Shown here piece by piece: positions 16,199 through 24,838 of a stretch of 64,000 nt of DNA. Each line of letters begins with the position of its first letter. Within the stretch, counting starts at the first letter, position 1. A program made the translations under genes and the position numbers. The stretch comes from Lachnospiraceae bacterium OF09-6 (GTDB taxonomy: Bacteria > Bacillota > Clostridia > Lachnospirales > Lachnospiraceae): contig QUMM01000005.1 in the NCBI GenBank assembly GCA_003435055.1, positions 1 to 64,000 on the forward strand, given 5' to 3'. The notes under the pieces are model-generated. The model saw nothing but the letters and a program-made list of their open reading frames with translations. It made no database searches and was not told where the DNA came from.

Positions 16199-19100
16199 AT
16201 GAAAAATAAAAAGAAAGTGAAGACAGCGGTCATTGTTGCGGCGGCTGTGACCGGCGTGACCGGTGCAGGAGTGGCAGGTGTGACCTATATCAGAAAGAAT
16301 AACAGCAAAGCAGTAGAAGTGACTTCGGTGGCAACACTGAATATGGGAGACATGCTTTCTATGGGCTCAGATGATGGAACATCCGGACAGGTTGTGTCCA
16401 ATGTCAGCCAGAATGTGCGGATACCGGATGGGAAAGTGATTGATCAGGTATACGTAAAAGAAGGGGATAAGGTAAAAATCGGAGATAAGCTGCTCAGCTA
16501 TGATACGACCTTACTGGAACTGGATAAAGAACTGCAGGAGATCACGGTGATGTCACTGGGACTGGAGATCAAGTCAGCCGAGGCTGACCTGAAAAAGCTT
16601 CAGAATGCAAAGCCGGGAGATGCCATATTGGAAAACATCAGCAGTGATGTTTCTGGAACACTGCCAGACAGTGCAGATGATGTGGATTCAGATGACGGCG
16701 ATGACGGCGGAGAGGAAGAAGCCAGACTGGTAAGCAATACCAGAGAGCTTCTGGCGGCGCAGGAGGATGGTGCCGAAGAGACTCCTGCAACGGATACACA
16801 GGCAGAGAGCAGCGAAGCTGCATCAGAGAACACCGGCGAAGCGGCAGAGACGCAGAAAAGCAGTCCGGCAACCGAAAGTGAAGAAGTGATTGATCAGTCA
16901 GAAAGTAAGGCAGACAATTCCGGTGAGGTGCTGACACCAGATGATCTGGATACAGCAGGAGCAGATACCGCTCAGAGTGACAGCGGACAGGAAGGCAGTG
17001 AAAAAGAAAAAAATGATAAAGCAAAGCATAACCAGAGTCTGGAGAAGCTGTTTACCAATATCAGAGTAAAGTTGGCTGATGGCGCCGAGGAACCACTGCT
17101 GGCTGATCTGAAGCAGGGAGAGACAAGCGAGATCAATCTCGAAAATCTGGAAGGCAGCATAAAGCTGATACCACATTTTAAAGAGGATGCAGATCATCAT
17201 TTTCGCAGTCAGGATACGTATACCATGCTGATCCGAGGCGTAAAGCTGAAAAAACAGATCGAAGGAAAGGTATATGGCACAGCTCAGATAAATGGGGAAG
17301 ACTATCCAGAAATCGGAGGCTTTACGCTGGCTCAGAAAAGTGACAGTGAAGATGTGGTACAGCTGACCATTGCATTTCACGACGGATTGGATCAGCAGCA
17401 TGAAAAAATGCCGGAACTGGAAGATATGTATCTGGAGGTGGCTCTTGGACAGGAAGAACTGGCAGGAGAAACGCTGACTGTCCGAACAGGAAGCGAAGAA
17501 AAAGATACGGTCATTACTGTTCTCGGAGCTGTTTCCGAGAAGGAAACAGAAGAAGTGTCAGAAAGCGAGACAGAGCAGGATACCGAGATGACTGAGATGC
17601 AGACGGAAGCAGAAACCGTTGCAGAACAGCTGGAGCAGAACGAAAATAACCAGGAGGAGCCGGGCAGCGAAAGTGAAACAGAAGAGAGTGAAATTACTAC
17701 CTCACCAGCGTTTGAACTGCAGAATATGCATTTCCGGATTCACTGGAATCATGGAACGAACAGTGTGCAAAGCCGTCCGGCATCCATGAAGGCATATTTT
17801 TATCAGAAAGGTATTATGCAGCAGGAGGATCCGGACTGTACTTTTACGCTGACCCAGGGAAGCAGTGCTGTGACCGGGGCAGACATCGGTGTGGATGGCA
17901 CGGATTCCAGCATAGAGGAAGAGGCTACTACAGAAACAGGTGCGATGACAGAAAGCGTTTCTGAGAATAACGGAACAGGAGCGGAGACAGAAAGTACAAC
18001 AGAAGAAGCAACGGCCCCGTCAGAAGAGATCACAGATAATACAGATGCGGGAATGACAATAGAAGACTGGAAACAGATCGATCTGGAGATCCCGGAGAAT
18101 TTAAAAATCAATTCAGCCGATCTGGGCGAGGATGAACAGAAATGGAACGAACTGTGGTCCGGATATACGCAGAATTATGCGATGAAAGTCACCGATGTAC
18201 AGTTAAACGAAAGGGATGCATCAGCAACGGTCAGCATCACCATGACATATCATCAGCCAGATGAATCACCACTGATCAAGCTGAATCCGATCTCTGAACT
18301 GACCTGGCAGCATGGCAGCAATACCCTGAATGAAACAGGTATGCGTGCTTACAAAGGAAGCGGAACCGCAGAAGATCCATATGTGTTTTTTGTAACAGAT
18401 GGAGTAAAGATTACAAATACCTTTGTAAACTGGGTGCTGGGATTCAATGAAGAGGGCACAGAGCGGATCAGCGACGGATATTACGTACGTCTGGAGATCC
18501 GTGAAAGTGATACGATCACAGGAGCCTTTATCCGCAGCATTGACCTGGATGGCACAGTGCTGACAGAGCATGGATACGGACCGGGTACCTACTGGATTTT
18601 CAACAGCGAAACAGGTATTACAAAATATGAAGAAGAGGTGCCGGAAGACCCGGGCTCTGTTCCTGATCCGGGATGGGGCAATGATAATGACGGCTCTGGC
18701 TATACAGCGGAAGAACTGGCACAGGCCATAGAAGAAAAGAAGCTGGAGATTCAGAAGCTGAAGCTGGATGAGCGTCAGGCAAATCTGAAGTTGAAAGAAT
18801 ATAATAAGCAGATGAAAGAGTCTACAGTAGTCAGTGCAGTAGAAGGATATGTGAAATCGATCAATGGAAGCGGTGAAGATGCTTACATGGTAATCGACAG
18901 CGAAAATGGCAAATATGTAAAAACGACAGTCAGTGAATTGAATCTGGCGGAAGTGGCAGTGGATCAGGTGGTCAACTGCAGTTCCTGGGATACGGGAGCC
19001 AGCTTTACCGCAACGATTACAGAGATTGATTCATTTCCAAGCTCCGAAAACGGTTCAGATAGTTATTATGGATCTTCAGGAAATGTGAATTCATCCAGTT

Positions 19101-19426
19101 ATCCGGTGCTGGCTGTGGTGGATGAAGAGACAGCGGAGAACCTGTCAGAATACGAATCTGTCAATGTAACATTCCCGTCTACAGCAGTGACAGATACCGG
19201 TGCTATCTATCTGGAGAAAGCTTATATCCGTTCGGAAAATGGCCAGAGTTATGTTTATATTGCAGATGAAAAAGAAAAACTGAAAAAGCAGTATATTCGT
19301 ACCGGTGGTACAGTATGGGGATATGTAGAAGTGAAACAGGGATTAAGTACAGATGATCAGATTGCGTTTCCTTATGGCAAAGCTGTCAAAGAAGGTGCGG
19401 CTGTGAAGCTGGCAGATGAGGAATGA
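16199..19426 (+). CDS. Giant membrane-fusion adaptor with ~690-residue insertion
   Basis: A 1075-residue protein. Residues 1-141 look like the first half of a HlyD/MacA adaptor: membrane anchor (8-30), lipoyl half motif (VYVKEGDKVKIGDKLLSYD) and the first hairpin helix. Residues ~835-1075 hold the second helix (EELAQAIEEKKLEIQKLKLD), the second lipoyl half (AVEGYVKSI) and barrel domains. Between them lies an acidic, Ser/Thr/Glu-rich stretch with at least two structured-looking segments (about 280-430 and 650-820), the latter with SELTWQHGSN and KGSGTAEDPYVFF. The reading frame is unbroken. The function of the insertion is unknown; surface exposure or ligand binding is inference. Confidence 0.8.
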   Translation: MKNKKKVKTAVIVAAAVTGVTGAGVAGVTYIRKNNSKAVEVTSVATLNMGDMLSMGSDDGTSGQVVSNVSQNVRIPDGKVIDQVYVKEGDKVKIGDKLLSYDTTLLELDKELQEITVMSLGLEIKSAEADLKKLQNAKPGDAILENISSDVSGTLPDSADDVDSDDGDDGGEEEARLVSNTRELLAAQEDGAEETPATDTQAESSEAASENTGEAAETQKSSPATESEEVIDQSESKADNSGEVLTPDDLDTAGADTAQSDSGQEGSEKEKNDKAKHNQSLEKLFTNIRVKLADGAEEPLLADLKQGETSEINLENLEGSIKLIPHFKEDADHHFRSQDTYTMLIRGVKLKKQIEGKVYGTAQINGEDYPEIGGFTLAQKSDSEDVVQLTIAFHDGLDQQHEKMPELEDMYLEVALGQEELAGETLTVRTGSEEKDTVITVLGAVSEKETEEVSESETEQDTEMTEMQTEAETVAEQLEQNENNQEEPGSESETEESEITTSPAFELQNMHFRIHWNHGTNSVQSRPASMKAYFYQKGIMQQEDPDCTFTLTQGSSAVTGADIGVDGTDSSIEEEATTETGAMTESVSENNGTGAETESTTEEATAPSEEITDNTDAGMTIEDWKQIDLEIPENLKINSADLGEDEQKWNELWSGYTQNYAMKVTDVQLNERDASATVSITMTYHQPDESPLIKLNPISELTWQHGSNTLNETGMRAYKGSGTAEDPYVFFVTDGVKITNTFVNWVLGFNEEGTERISDGYYVRLEIRESDTITGAFIRSIDLDGTVLTEHGYGPGTYWIFNSETGITKYEEEVPEDPGSVPDPGWGNDNDGSGYTAEELAQAIEEKKLEIQKLKLDERQANLKLKEYNKQMKESTVVSAVEGYVKSINGSGEDAYMVIDSENGKYVKTTVSELNLAEVAVDQVVNCSSWDTGASFTATITEIDSFPSSENGSDSYYGSSGNVNSSSYPVLAVVDEETAENLSEYESVNVTFPSTAVTDTGAIYLEKAYIRSENGQSYVYIADEKEKLKKQYIRTGGTVWGYVEVKQGLSTDDQIAFPYGKAVKEGAAVKLADEE

Positions 19427-19457
19427 TAAAAACGCAAAATGAGAGGAGGAAGCAGTC

Positions 19458-20723
19458 TTGCTTGAGAATATAAGACTATCTTTTCAGGGAATCTGGTCAC
19501 ATAAGATGAGATCCTTTCTGACTATGCTGGGTATTATCATTGGTATTGCATCGATTATTGCAATTGTATCTACGATTCAGGGAACTAATGAACAGCTGAT
19601 GCAGAATGTGGTGGGATCTGGCACGAACGCAGTAGACATTAACCTGAGTCAGGGAAGTGCGGATAATCCACTGGATTTTTCCTGGAACAGCGTACCGTAT
19701 GGTATTCCGGTTCTGACAGAGAATATTCGTGAAGAATTGCTGAATGTATCTGGTGTGGAGGATGCTACTTTTTACGTTTCCAGAACTTATGCAGACGGGA
19801 TTTATTATCTGAACCAGTCCCTGCAGGGGGCAGATATTTATGGTATTGACAGCCGCTATTTTAATGTCAATGGGTATGTAGTACGTACCGGGCGAGAATT
19901 CATAGACAGTGATTATAAGAACTTCCATAAAGTAGCTATTTTGGATCAGGATGCGGCCAGCACTCTGTTTCAGGAGGAAAGTGCACTGGGGAAAACCATC
20001 GAGATCAGCGGAGAGCCATTTACCGTAGTCGGAGTGGCACAGCTGCAGTCGGAGTTTGAACCGGTGATCAACAGCATCGATGAATATTATACTTACATGG
20101 GGGATGATTCCTCTACCGGAAAGGTATTTATTCCGTATGAGTCCTGGCCGATCATCTATCAGTACGATGAACCGCAGAATGTATCTGTTCGAGCAGCAGA
20201 TGTAAAAGCCATGACAACTGTTGGAAAGCCTTGTGCGGAGATCCTGAACGGATACCTGAATACATCCAGCTCCGAGATCAAATACCGTGCAAAAAACACG
20301 TTGGAGAATGTAGAAAAGCAGCAGCAGATTAACCAGTCAACCAATCAGCAGTTGATCTGGATCGCCAGCATTTCCCTGCTGGTAGGTGGTATCGGTGTGA
20401 TGAATATTATGCTGGTATCGGTGACAGAACGAACCAGTGAAATTGGTCTGAAGAAGGCGATTGGAGCAAGAAAACGGGTCATTCTGACCCAGTTCCTGAC
20501 GGAAGCGGCTGTACTGACCAGTATGGGCGGAATTATCGGAGTTGTTGCGGGGATTGCCATGGCACAGGCGATTTCCAAAATCGCGCAGGTTCCGGTGGGA
20601 ATCAGTATCCCGGCCATTATTGGATCTGTCATTTTCTCAACGGTAATCGGGGTCATTTTCGGATTCGTACCGTCTATTAAGGCGTCCAACCTGAATCCGA
20701 TTGATGCATTACGCCATGAGTGA
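19458..20723 (+). CDS. ABC transporter permease (MacB-like, FtsX-type)
   Basis: A 421-residue MacB-type permease without fused ATPase. It has an N-terminal membrane helix (about 20-42, in FLTMLGIIIGIASIIAI), a large extracytoplasmic domain (about 45-275) and three C-terminal helices, with the family motif SVTERTSEIGLKKAIGA. The start is a TTG at 19458 preceded by GAGGAGG. It is the last gene of the four-gene unit and is followed by the terminator at 20771-20795. Confidence 0.92.
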   Translation: MLENIRLSFQGIWSHKMRSFLTMLGIIIGIASIIAIVSTIQGTNEQLMQNVVGSGTNAVDINLSQGSADNPLDFSWNSVPYGIPVLTENIREELLNVSGVEDATFYVSRTYADGIYYLNQSLQGADIYGIDSRYFNVNGYVVRTGREFIDSDYKNFHKVAILDQDAASTLFQEESALGKTIEISGEPFTVVGVAQLQSEFEPVINSIDEYYTYMGDDSSTGKVFIPYESWPIIYQYDEPQNVSVRAADVKAMTTVGKPCAEILNGYLNTSSSEIKYRAKNTLENVEKQQQINQSTNQQLIWIASISLLVGGIGVMNIMLVSVTERTSEIGLKKAIGARKRVILTQFLTEAAVLTSMGGIIGVVAGIAMAQAISKIAQVPVGISIPAIIGSVIFSTVIGVIFGFVPSIKASNLNPIDALRHE

Positions 20724-20770
20724 TGTGCATTATGTACAAAACTGCATAAAATGGCGTAAATACAACCAAA

Positions 20771-20795
20771 AGGACTTGCATGCAAGTCCTTTTTG
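20771..20795 (+). terminator. Terminator after the MacB-like operon
   Basis: A perfect ten-pair palindromic stem (20771-20780 / 20781-20790) is followed by five T. Confidence 0.85.
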
Positions 20796-20910
20796 TGTTA
20801 AACTTAGCAAGTCGCAAAAATCACATATGCATATGTCCGCAGGTGGTGCCGCAAGGTTCCTGCTGATGAATTGTATATGGCAGAAAAACCAATATTAAAG
20901 GAGAAGTAAA

Positions 20911-21666
20911 ATGAGCGTTATTTCAATGAAACAGTTACTGGAAGCAGGTGTTCACTTTGGACATCAGACAAGAAGATGGAACCCTAAGATGGCTCCATAC
21001 ATCTACACAGAAAGAAATGGTATCTACATCATCGACCTGCAGAAGTCTGTAGGAATGGTTGACGATGCTTACAATGCAGTAGGTGATATTGTTGCTAACG
21101 GTGGAACAATCCTCTTCGTTGGAACAAAGAAACAGGCTCAGGATGCTGTTAAGACAGAAGCTGAGAGATGTGGAATGTTCTATGTAAACGAAAGATGGCT
21201 TGGTGGTATGCTGACAAACTTCAAGACAATCCAGAGCAGAATCGCACGTCTGAAAGAGATCGAAACTATGGAAGCTGACGGAACATTCGATGTTCTGCCA
21301 AAGAAAGAAGTTATTGCATTAAAGAAAGAAATGGAAAAACTGACAAAGAACCTTGGCGGTATCAAAGAAATGAAGAAGATCCCGGATGCTATCTTTGTAG
21401 TTGACCCTAAGAAAGAAAGAATCTGTGTACAGGAAGCACATACACTTGGTATTCCACTGATCGGTATCTGTGATACAAACTGTGACCCAGAAGAACTGGA
21501 TTACGTAATCCCAGGTAATGACGATGCTATCAGAGCTGTAAAACTGATCGTTTCCAAGATGGCAGATGCTGTTATCGAAGCAAATCAGGGAGCAGAACCA
21601 GCAATCGAATTCGAAGGTGGAGAAGCAACTGATATCGAAGAAGTTGTTGCAGAGACGGAGGAATAA
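20911..21666 (+). CDS. rpsB: 30S ribosomal protein S2
   Basis: A 251-residue S2 protein, needed for assembly of the small subunit and for S1 or mRNA docking. The N-terminal [24 protein letters not shown] and the internal FVGTKKQAQ and [11 protein letters not shown] are diagnostic. AAGGAG precedes the ATG. Codon choice differs visibly from neighbours (many AAC, GGT, GCT), as expected for a highly expressed gene. tsf follows after four bases. Confidence 0.98.
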   Translation: MSVISMKQLLEAGVHFGHQTRRWNPKMAPYIYTERNGIYIIDLQKSVGMVDDAYNAVGDIVANGGTILFVGTKKQAQDAVKTEAERCGMFYVNERWLGGMLTNFKTIQSRIARLKEIETMEADGTFDVLPKKEVIALKKEMEKLTKNLGGIKEMKKIPDAIFVVDPKKERICVQEAHTLGIPLIGICDTNCDPEELDYVIPGNDDAIRAVKLIVSKMADAVIEANQGAEPAIEFEGGEATDIEEVVAETEE

Positions 21667-21670
21667 TTAG

Positions 21671-22609
21671 ATGGCTATCACAGCAGGAATGGTAAAAGAG
21701 TTAAGAGAGATGACCGGCGCTGGTATGATGGATTGTAAGAAAGCTCTTACAGCTACAGAAGGCGATATGGACAAGGCAGTTGAGTTCCTGAGAGAAAAAG
21801 GACTGGCTACTGCTCAGAAGAAAGCTAGCAGAATTGCAGCAGAAGGTATCTGCAAGGTTATGGTATCTGATGATGACAAGACTGCAGTTGTTGTAGAAGT
21901 AAATGCTGAGACAGACTTCGTTGCTAAGAACGAAAAGTTCCAGGCATATGTAAGCGAAGTAGCAGCTCAGGCAATGGCTTCAGATGCAGCAGACATGGAA
22001 GCATTCATGGCAGAAAAATGGCTGCCAGATACAACTAAGACTGTTCAGGAAGCACTGGCAGGACAGGTTGCTGTTATCGGCGAAAACATGAACATTAGAA
22101 GATTTGAAAAAGTAGTTGAACCAGAAGGATTTGTATCTTCTTACACACATGCAGGCGGAAAGATCGGAGTTCTGATCGACGTTGTGACAGATGTTGTAAA
22201 CGATGAGATCAAAGACATGGCCAGAAATCTTGGCATGCAGGTTGCAGCTATGAAGCCTCAGTTCACTAACAGAAGCGAAGTAAGCGAAGAACATATCGCT
22301 CACGAAAAAGAGATCCTGTTAGCTCAGATCAAGAATGATCCGAAAGAATCCCAGAAGCCAGAAAAGGTAATCCAGGGAATGATCAACGGACGTATCAACA
22401 AAGAACTGAAAGAAATCTGTCTGCTGGATCAGGTATATGTAAAAGCAGAAGATGGAAAACAGTCTGTACAGGCTTATGTTGATTCCGTAGCAAAAGCTAA
22501 CGGCGCAAAGATCGCGATCAAGAAGTTCGTTCGTTTTGAAACAGGCGAAGGAATGGAAAAGAAAAATGAAGACTTTGCTGCAGAAGTAGCTGCACAGATG
22601 AACGCATAA
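21671..22609 (+). CDS. tsf: Translation elongation factor Ts
   Basis: A 312-residue nucleotide exchange factor for EF-Tu. The N-terminal UBA-like domain has LREMTGAGMMDCKKAL, and the core carries the conserved AETDFVAKNEKF. Length is within the bacterial range. Codon usage matches rpsB. The operon ends at the strong hairpin 22641-22686. Confidence 0.98.
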   Translation: MAITAGMVKELREMTGAGMMDCKKALTATEGDMDKAVEFLREKGLATAQKKASRIAAEGICKVMVSDDDKTAVVVEVNAETDFVAKNEKFQAYVSEVAAQAMASDAADMEAFMAEKWLPDTTKTVQEALAGQVAVIGENMNIRRFEKVVEPEGFVSSYTHAGGKIGVLIDVVTDVVNDEIKDMARNLGMQVAAMKPQFTNRSEVSEEHIAHEKEILLAQIKNDPKESQKPEKVIQGMINGRINKELKEICLLDQVYVKAEDGKQSVQAYVDSVAKANGAKIAIKKFVRFETGEGMEKKNEDFAAEVAAQMNA

Positions 22610-22640
22610 TTCCATATTGTATGAAATTGTTGAAATGATG

Positions 22641-22686
22641 AATGACCCTTACGAATGGCATAATACCATTTGTAGGGGTCATTTTT
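22641..22686 (+). terminator. Terminator of rpsB-tsf
   Basis: An 18-pair stem (22641-22658 / 22666-22683, two wobble or mismatch positions) is followed by TTTTT. Confidence 0.88.
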
Positions 22687-22803
22687 GCGCAAAAACGGTT
22701 ATAAAAAAGCGAAAAGAGAACATGGAAAACATTTGTCAAACATAAATTGCAAAAAAATGCATAAATGGTAGAAACAGTAACTTTTTATGTAGAGAATCCG
22801 GAC

Positions 22804-22831
22804 TTGAAATAGTCTGAAAAAATAGTATAAT
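22804..22831 (+). promoter_or_regulatory. Promoter of the TPP riboswitch-thiC unit
   Basis: A TTGAAA -35 box (22804-22809) and a TATAAT -10 box (22826-22831) have 16-base spacing, about 20 bases before the aptamer. Confidence 0.72.
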
Positions 22832-22849
22832 ATTAATTAAAACAGAATA

Positions 22850-22945
22850 ATCGTTACGGGGAGCTGGCGTATCAAGCTTGCTGAGAGGAGAATGCATATC
22901 TCGACCCATAACCTGATTTGGATAATGCCAACGTAGGGAGACAAA
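22850..22945 (+). ncRNA. TPP riboswitch (THI element)
   Basis: The conserved aptamer blocks are in order: GGGGAGC at 22858, CTGAGAGG, GACCCATAACCTGATTTGG, then ATAATGCCAACGTAGGGA. It senses thiamin pyrophosphate. The intrinsic terminator at 22964-22993, just downstream, is the likely expression platform for thiC. Exact ends are approximate. Confidence 0.95.
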
Positions 22946-22963
22946 GCGAGTAAGGAATCATTT

Positions 22964-22993
22964 AAGAGACGCCCTCACAGGCGTCTCTTTTTT
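22964..22993 (+). terminator. Riboswitch-linked terminator
   Basis: A nine- to ten-pair stem (22964-22973 / 22980-22988) with loop CTCACA runs into TTTTTT. It lies between the TPP aptamer and thiC and should form when TPP is bound. Confidence 0.85.
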
Positions 22994-23087
22994 GAGTATA
23001 TGGCGGCAGATTGGGAGCACCACTTTCTGTCGCAGAAAAAATGTTGTGAATACAAGACCGGGAGAAAGCCCGGAGAAGGAGAAGAAA

Positions 23088-24398
23088 ATGAGAGAATACA
23101 CAACACAGATGGACGCAGCAAGAAAAGGAATTGTAACATCTGAGATTCAGACAGTTGCAGAAAAAGAACATATGACGTCCGAGGCGCTGATGAAGCTGGT
23201 AGCAGAAGGCAAGGTTGCCATCTGCGCAAACAGGAACCACACCTGTCTGAACCCGGAAGGAGTCGGCAGCATGCTGCGCACGAAAATCAATGTCAATCTG
23301 GGCGTCTCCAGAGACTGCAAAGATTATGACATTGAGATGCAGAAGGTAATGAGTGCGGTAAACATGGGTGCAGAGGCCATTATGGATCTGTCCAGCCATG
23401 GTGATACCCGTCCATTTCGCAGAAAACTGACCAGTGAATGCCCGGCAATGATCGGTACGGTTCCGGTATATGACAGCGTCATCCATTATCAGAGAGATCT
23501 GGCAACACTGACAGCCAGAGATTTTATAGACGTAATCCGGATGCATGCAGAAGATGGAGTGGATTTTGTGACTCTGCATTGCGGAATAACAAGAAAGACA
23601 ATTGAACAGATTAAAAAGCATAAACGTAAAATGAATATTGTAAGCCGTGGAGGAAGTCTGGTGTTTGCATGGATGAGCATGACAGGCGAAGAGAATCCTT
23701 TCTATGAATATTATGATGAGATTCTGGATATCTGCGAGGAATATGATGTTACCATTTCTCTTGGAGATGCATGCAGACCGGGATGTCTGGCAGATGCGTC
23801 AGATGTATGTCAGATAGAGGAGCTGGTGCGTCTGGGTGAACTGACGAAACGCGCCTGGGCACATAACGTTCAGGTAATGGTAGAAGGACCTGGACATGTG
23901 CCGTTGGATCAGGTAGCGGCAAATATGAAGATCCAGCAGAGCATCTGTATGGGCGCACCATTCTATGTACTTGGGCCTATTGTAACAGATATTGCGCCTG
24001 GATATGATCATATTACAAGTGCTATCGGTGGTGCTGTTGCAGCAATGAACGGAGCCGCTTTTCTGTGTTATGTAACACCGGCAGAACACCTGGCACTGCC
24101 AAATGTAGATGATGTGAAGCAAGGAATCATCGCATCGAAGATTGCGGCTCATGCAGCAGATATTGCAAAAGGTGTACCGGGGGCGAGAGATATAGATGAC
24201 AGAATGGCAGAGGCAAGACAGAAGCTGGACTGGGAAGCACAGTATGCCTGTGCCCTTGATCCAGAGACAGCAAGAGCAATCCGTAACAGCAGAAGTCCGG
24301 AAGAAGATCACAGTGATACCTGTAGCATGTGCGGAAAATTCTGTGCAGTGCGAAGTATGAACAAGGCATTGGCGGGAGAATATATCGACATTCTGTAA
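23088..24398 (+). CDS. thiC: Phosphomethylpyrimidine synthase ThiC
   Basis: A 436-residue radical SAM enzyme converting AIR to HMP-phosphate in thiamin synthesis. The C-terminal cluster motif CSMCGKFC (CxxCxxxxC) binds the [4Fe-4S] cluster. Core motifs such as [18 protein letters not shown] and GDACRPGC are present. The start at 23088 is chosen because GGAGAAGGAG precedes it and homologues start at MREYTTQMD; the frame is open further upstream. This is the short form of ThiC seen in Clostridia. No other thi genes are in view. Confidence 0.96.
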   Translation: MREYTTQMDAARKGIVTSEIQTVAEKEHMTSEALMKLVAEGKVAICANRNHTCLNPEGVGSMLRTKINVNLGVSRDCKDYDIEMQKVMSAVNMGAEAIMDLSSHGDTRPFRRKLTSECPAMIGTVPVYDSVIHYQRDLATLTARDFIDVIRMHAEDGVDFVTLHCGITRKTIEQIKKHKRKMNIVSRGGSLVFAWMSMTGEENPFYEYYDEILDICEEYDVTISLGDACRPGCLADASDVCQIEELVRLGELTKRAWAHNVQVMVEGPGHVPLDQVAANMKIQQSICMGAPFYVLGPIVTDIAPGYDHITSAIGGAVAAMNGAAFLCYVTPAEHLALPNVDDVKQGIIASKIAAHAADIAKGVPGARDIDDRMAEARQKLDWEAQYACALDPETARAIRNSRSPEEDHSDTCSMCGKFCAVRSMNKALAGEYIDIL

Positions 24399-24412
24399 CA
24401 AATCAGAATATA

Positions 24413-24467
24413 TTTACATTCATTTTACATAAAAAAGCATACGAATTTTACATGGAGTAACTATAAT
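24413..24467 (+). promoter_or_regulatory. PhoP-box-like repeats and -10 element upstream of the ppk remnant
   Basis: TTTACA occurs at 24413-24418, 24424-24429 and 24447-24452. The first two are 11 bases apart and the third is offset by 23. This resembles the TT(A/C/T)ACA direct repeats bound by PhoP in Firmicutes under phosphate starvation. A TATAAT box lies at 24462-24467. Assignment to PhoP is inference. Confidence 0.5.
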
Positions 24468-24535
24468 GTAAAAGATTGCAAATTAAGTATGCGAGAAAGT
24501 CAGTTGGTAAATCCAATGGAGTGAAAGGAATGTAA

Positions 24536-24694
24536 ATGAAAAAAACAGAAGATAAATATTTGATGAACCGAGAATTGTCATGGCTGAAGTTTAATGACCG
24601 GGTATTGGATGAGGCAGGCAACTCAAGAGTACCGCTGGCAGAGATGCTGGGCGCCAAGTTTAAACTGTTGGCAAATGGAAGTAAAATATTATAA
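24536..24694 (+). pseudogene. ppk: Polyphosphate kinase 1, N-terminal remnant
   Basis: A 52-codon reading frame. Residues ~7-27 match the PPK1 N-terminus (LMNRELSWLKFNDRVLDEA). After about residue 36 the match is lost and the frame ends, whereas full PPK1 is about 700 residues. The bulk of the gene, including the catalytic His region, is absent. A promoter-like region before it and a terminator after it remain, so an internal deletion is likely. Whether the short peptide is made is unknown. Confidence 0.72.
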
Positions 24695-24708
24695 AAATGA
24701 AGAGATAG

Positions 24709-24748
24709 AGGGCTTGTGAGAAGATTGTTACTCATGAGCCCTTTGTTT
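24709..24748 (+). terminator. Terminator after the ppk remnant
   Basis: A 12-pair stem (24709-24720 / 24731-24742, two G-U pairs) is followed by TTTGTTTTAT. Confidence 0.7.
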
Positions 24749-24754
24749 TATAAA

Positions 24755-24783
24755 TTGCGAAATGAACAGGATTCGATTATAAT
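24755..24783 (+). promoter_or_regulatory. Promoter of the AAA-ATPase/nuclease-like gene
   Basis: A TTGCGA -35 box (24755-24760) and a TATAAT -10 box (24778-24783) have 17-base spacing, 56 bases before the ATG at 24839. Confidence 0.65.
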
Positions 24784-24838
24784 AGTTATAAAGAGAACGT
24801 TATAAAGCAATTTGTTCAAAGCGAAACGGAGGCTGTAG

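Noticed and set aside
15490..16233. Minus-strand open frame of 247 codons opposite the MacB-type ATPase gene
   Set aside because: All ABC motifs are on the plus strand. The antisense translation looks random.
16638..17024. Minus-strand frames inside the giant adaptor insertion
   Set aside because: They arise from low-complexity Glu/Ser/Thr codons on the plus strand, where the 1075-codon frame is continuous.
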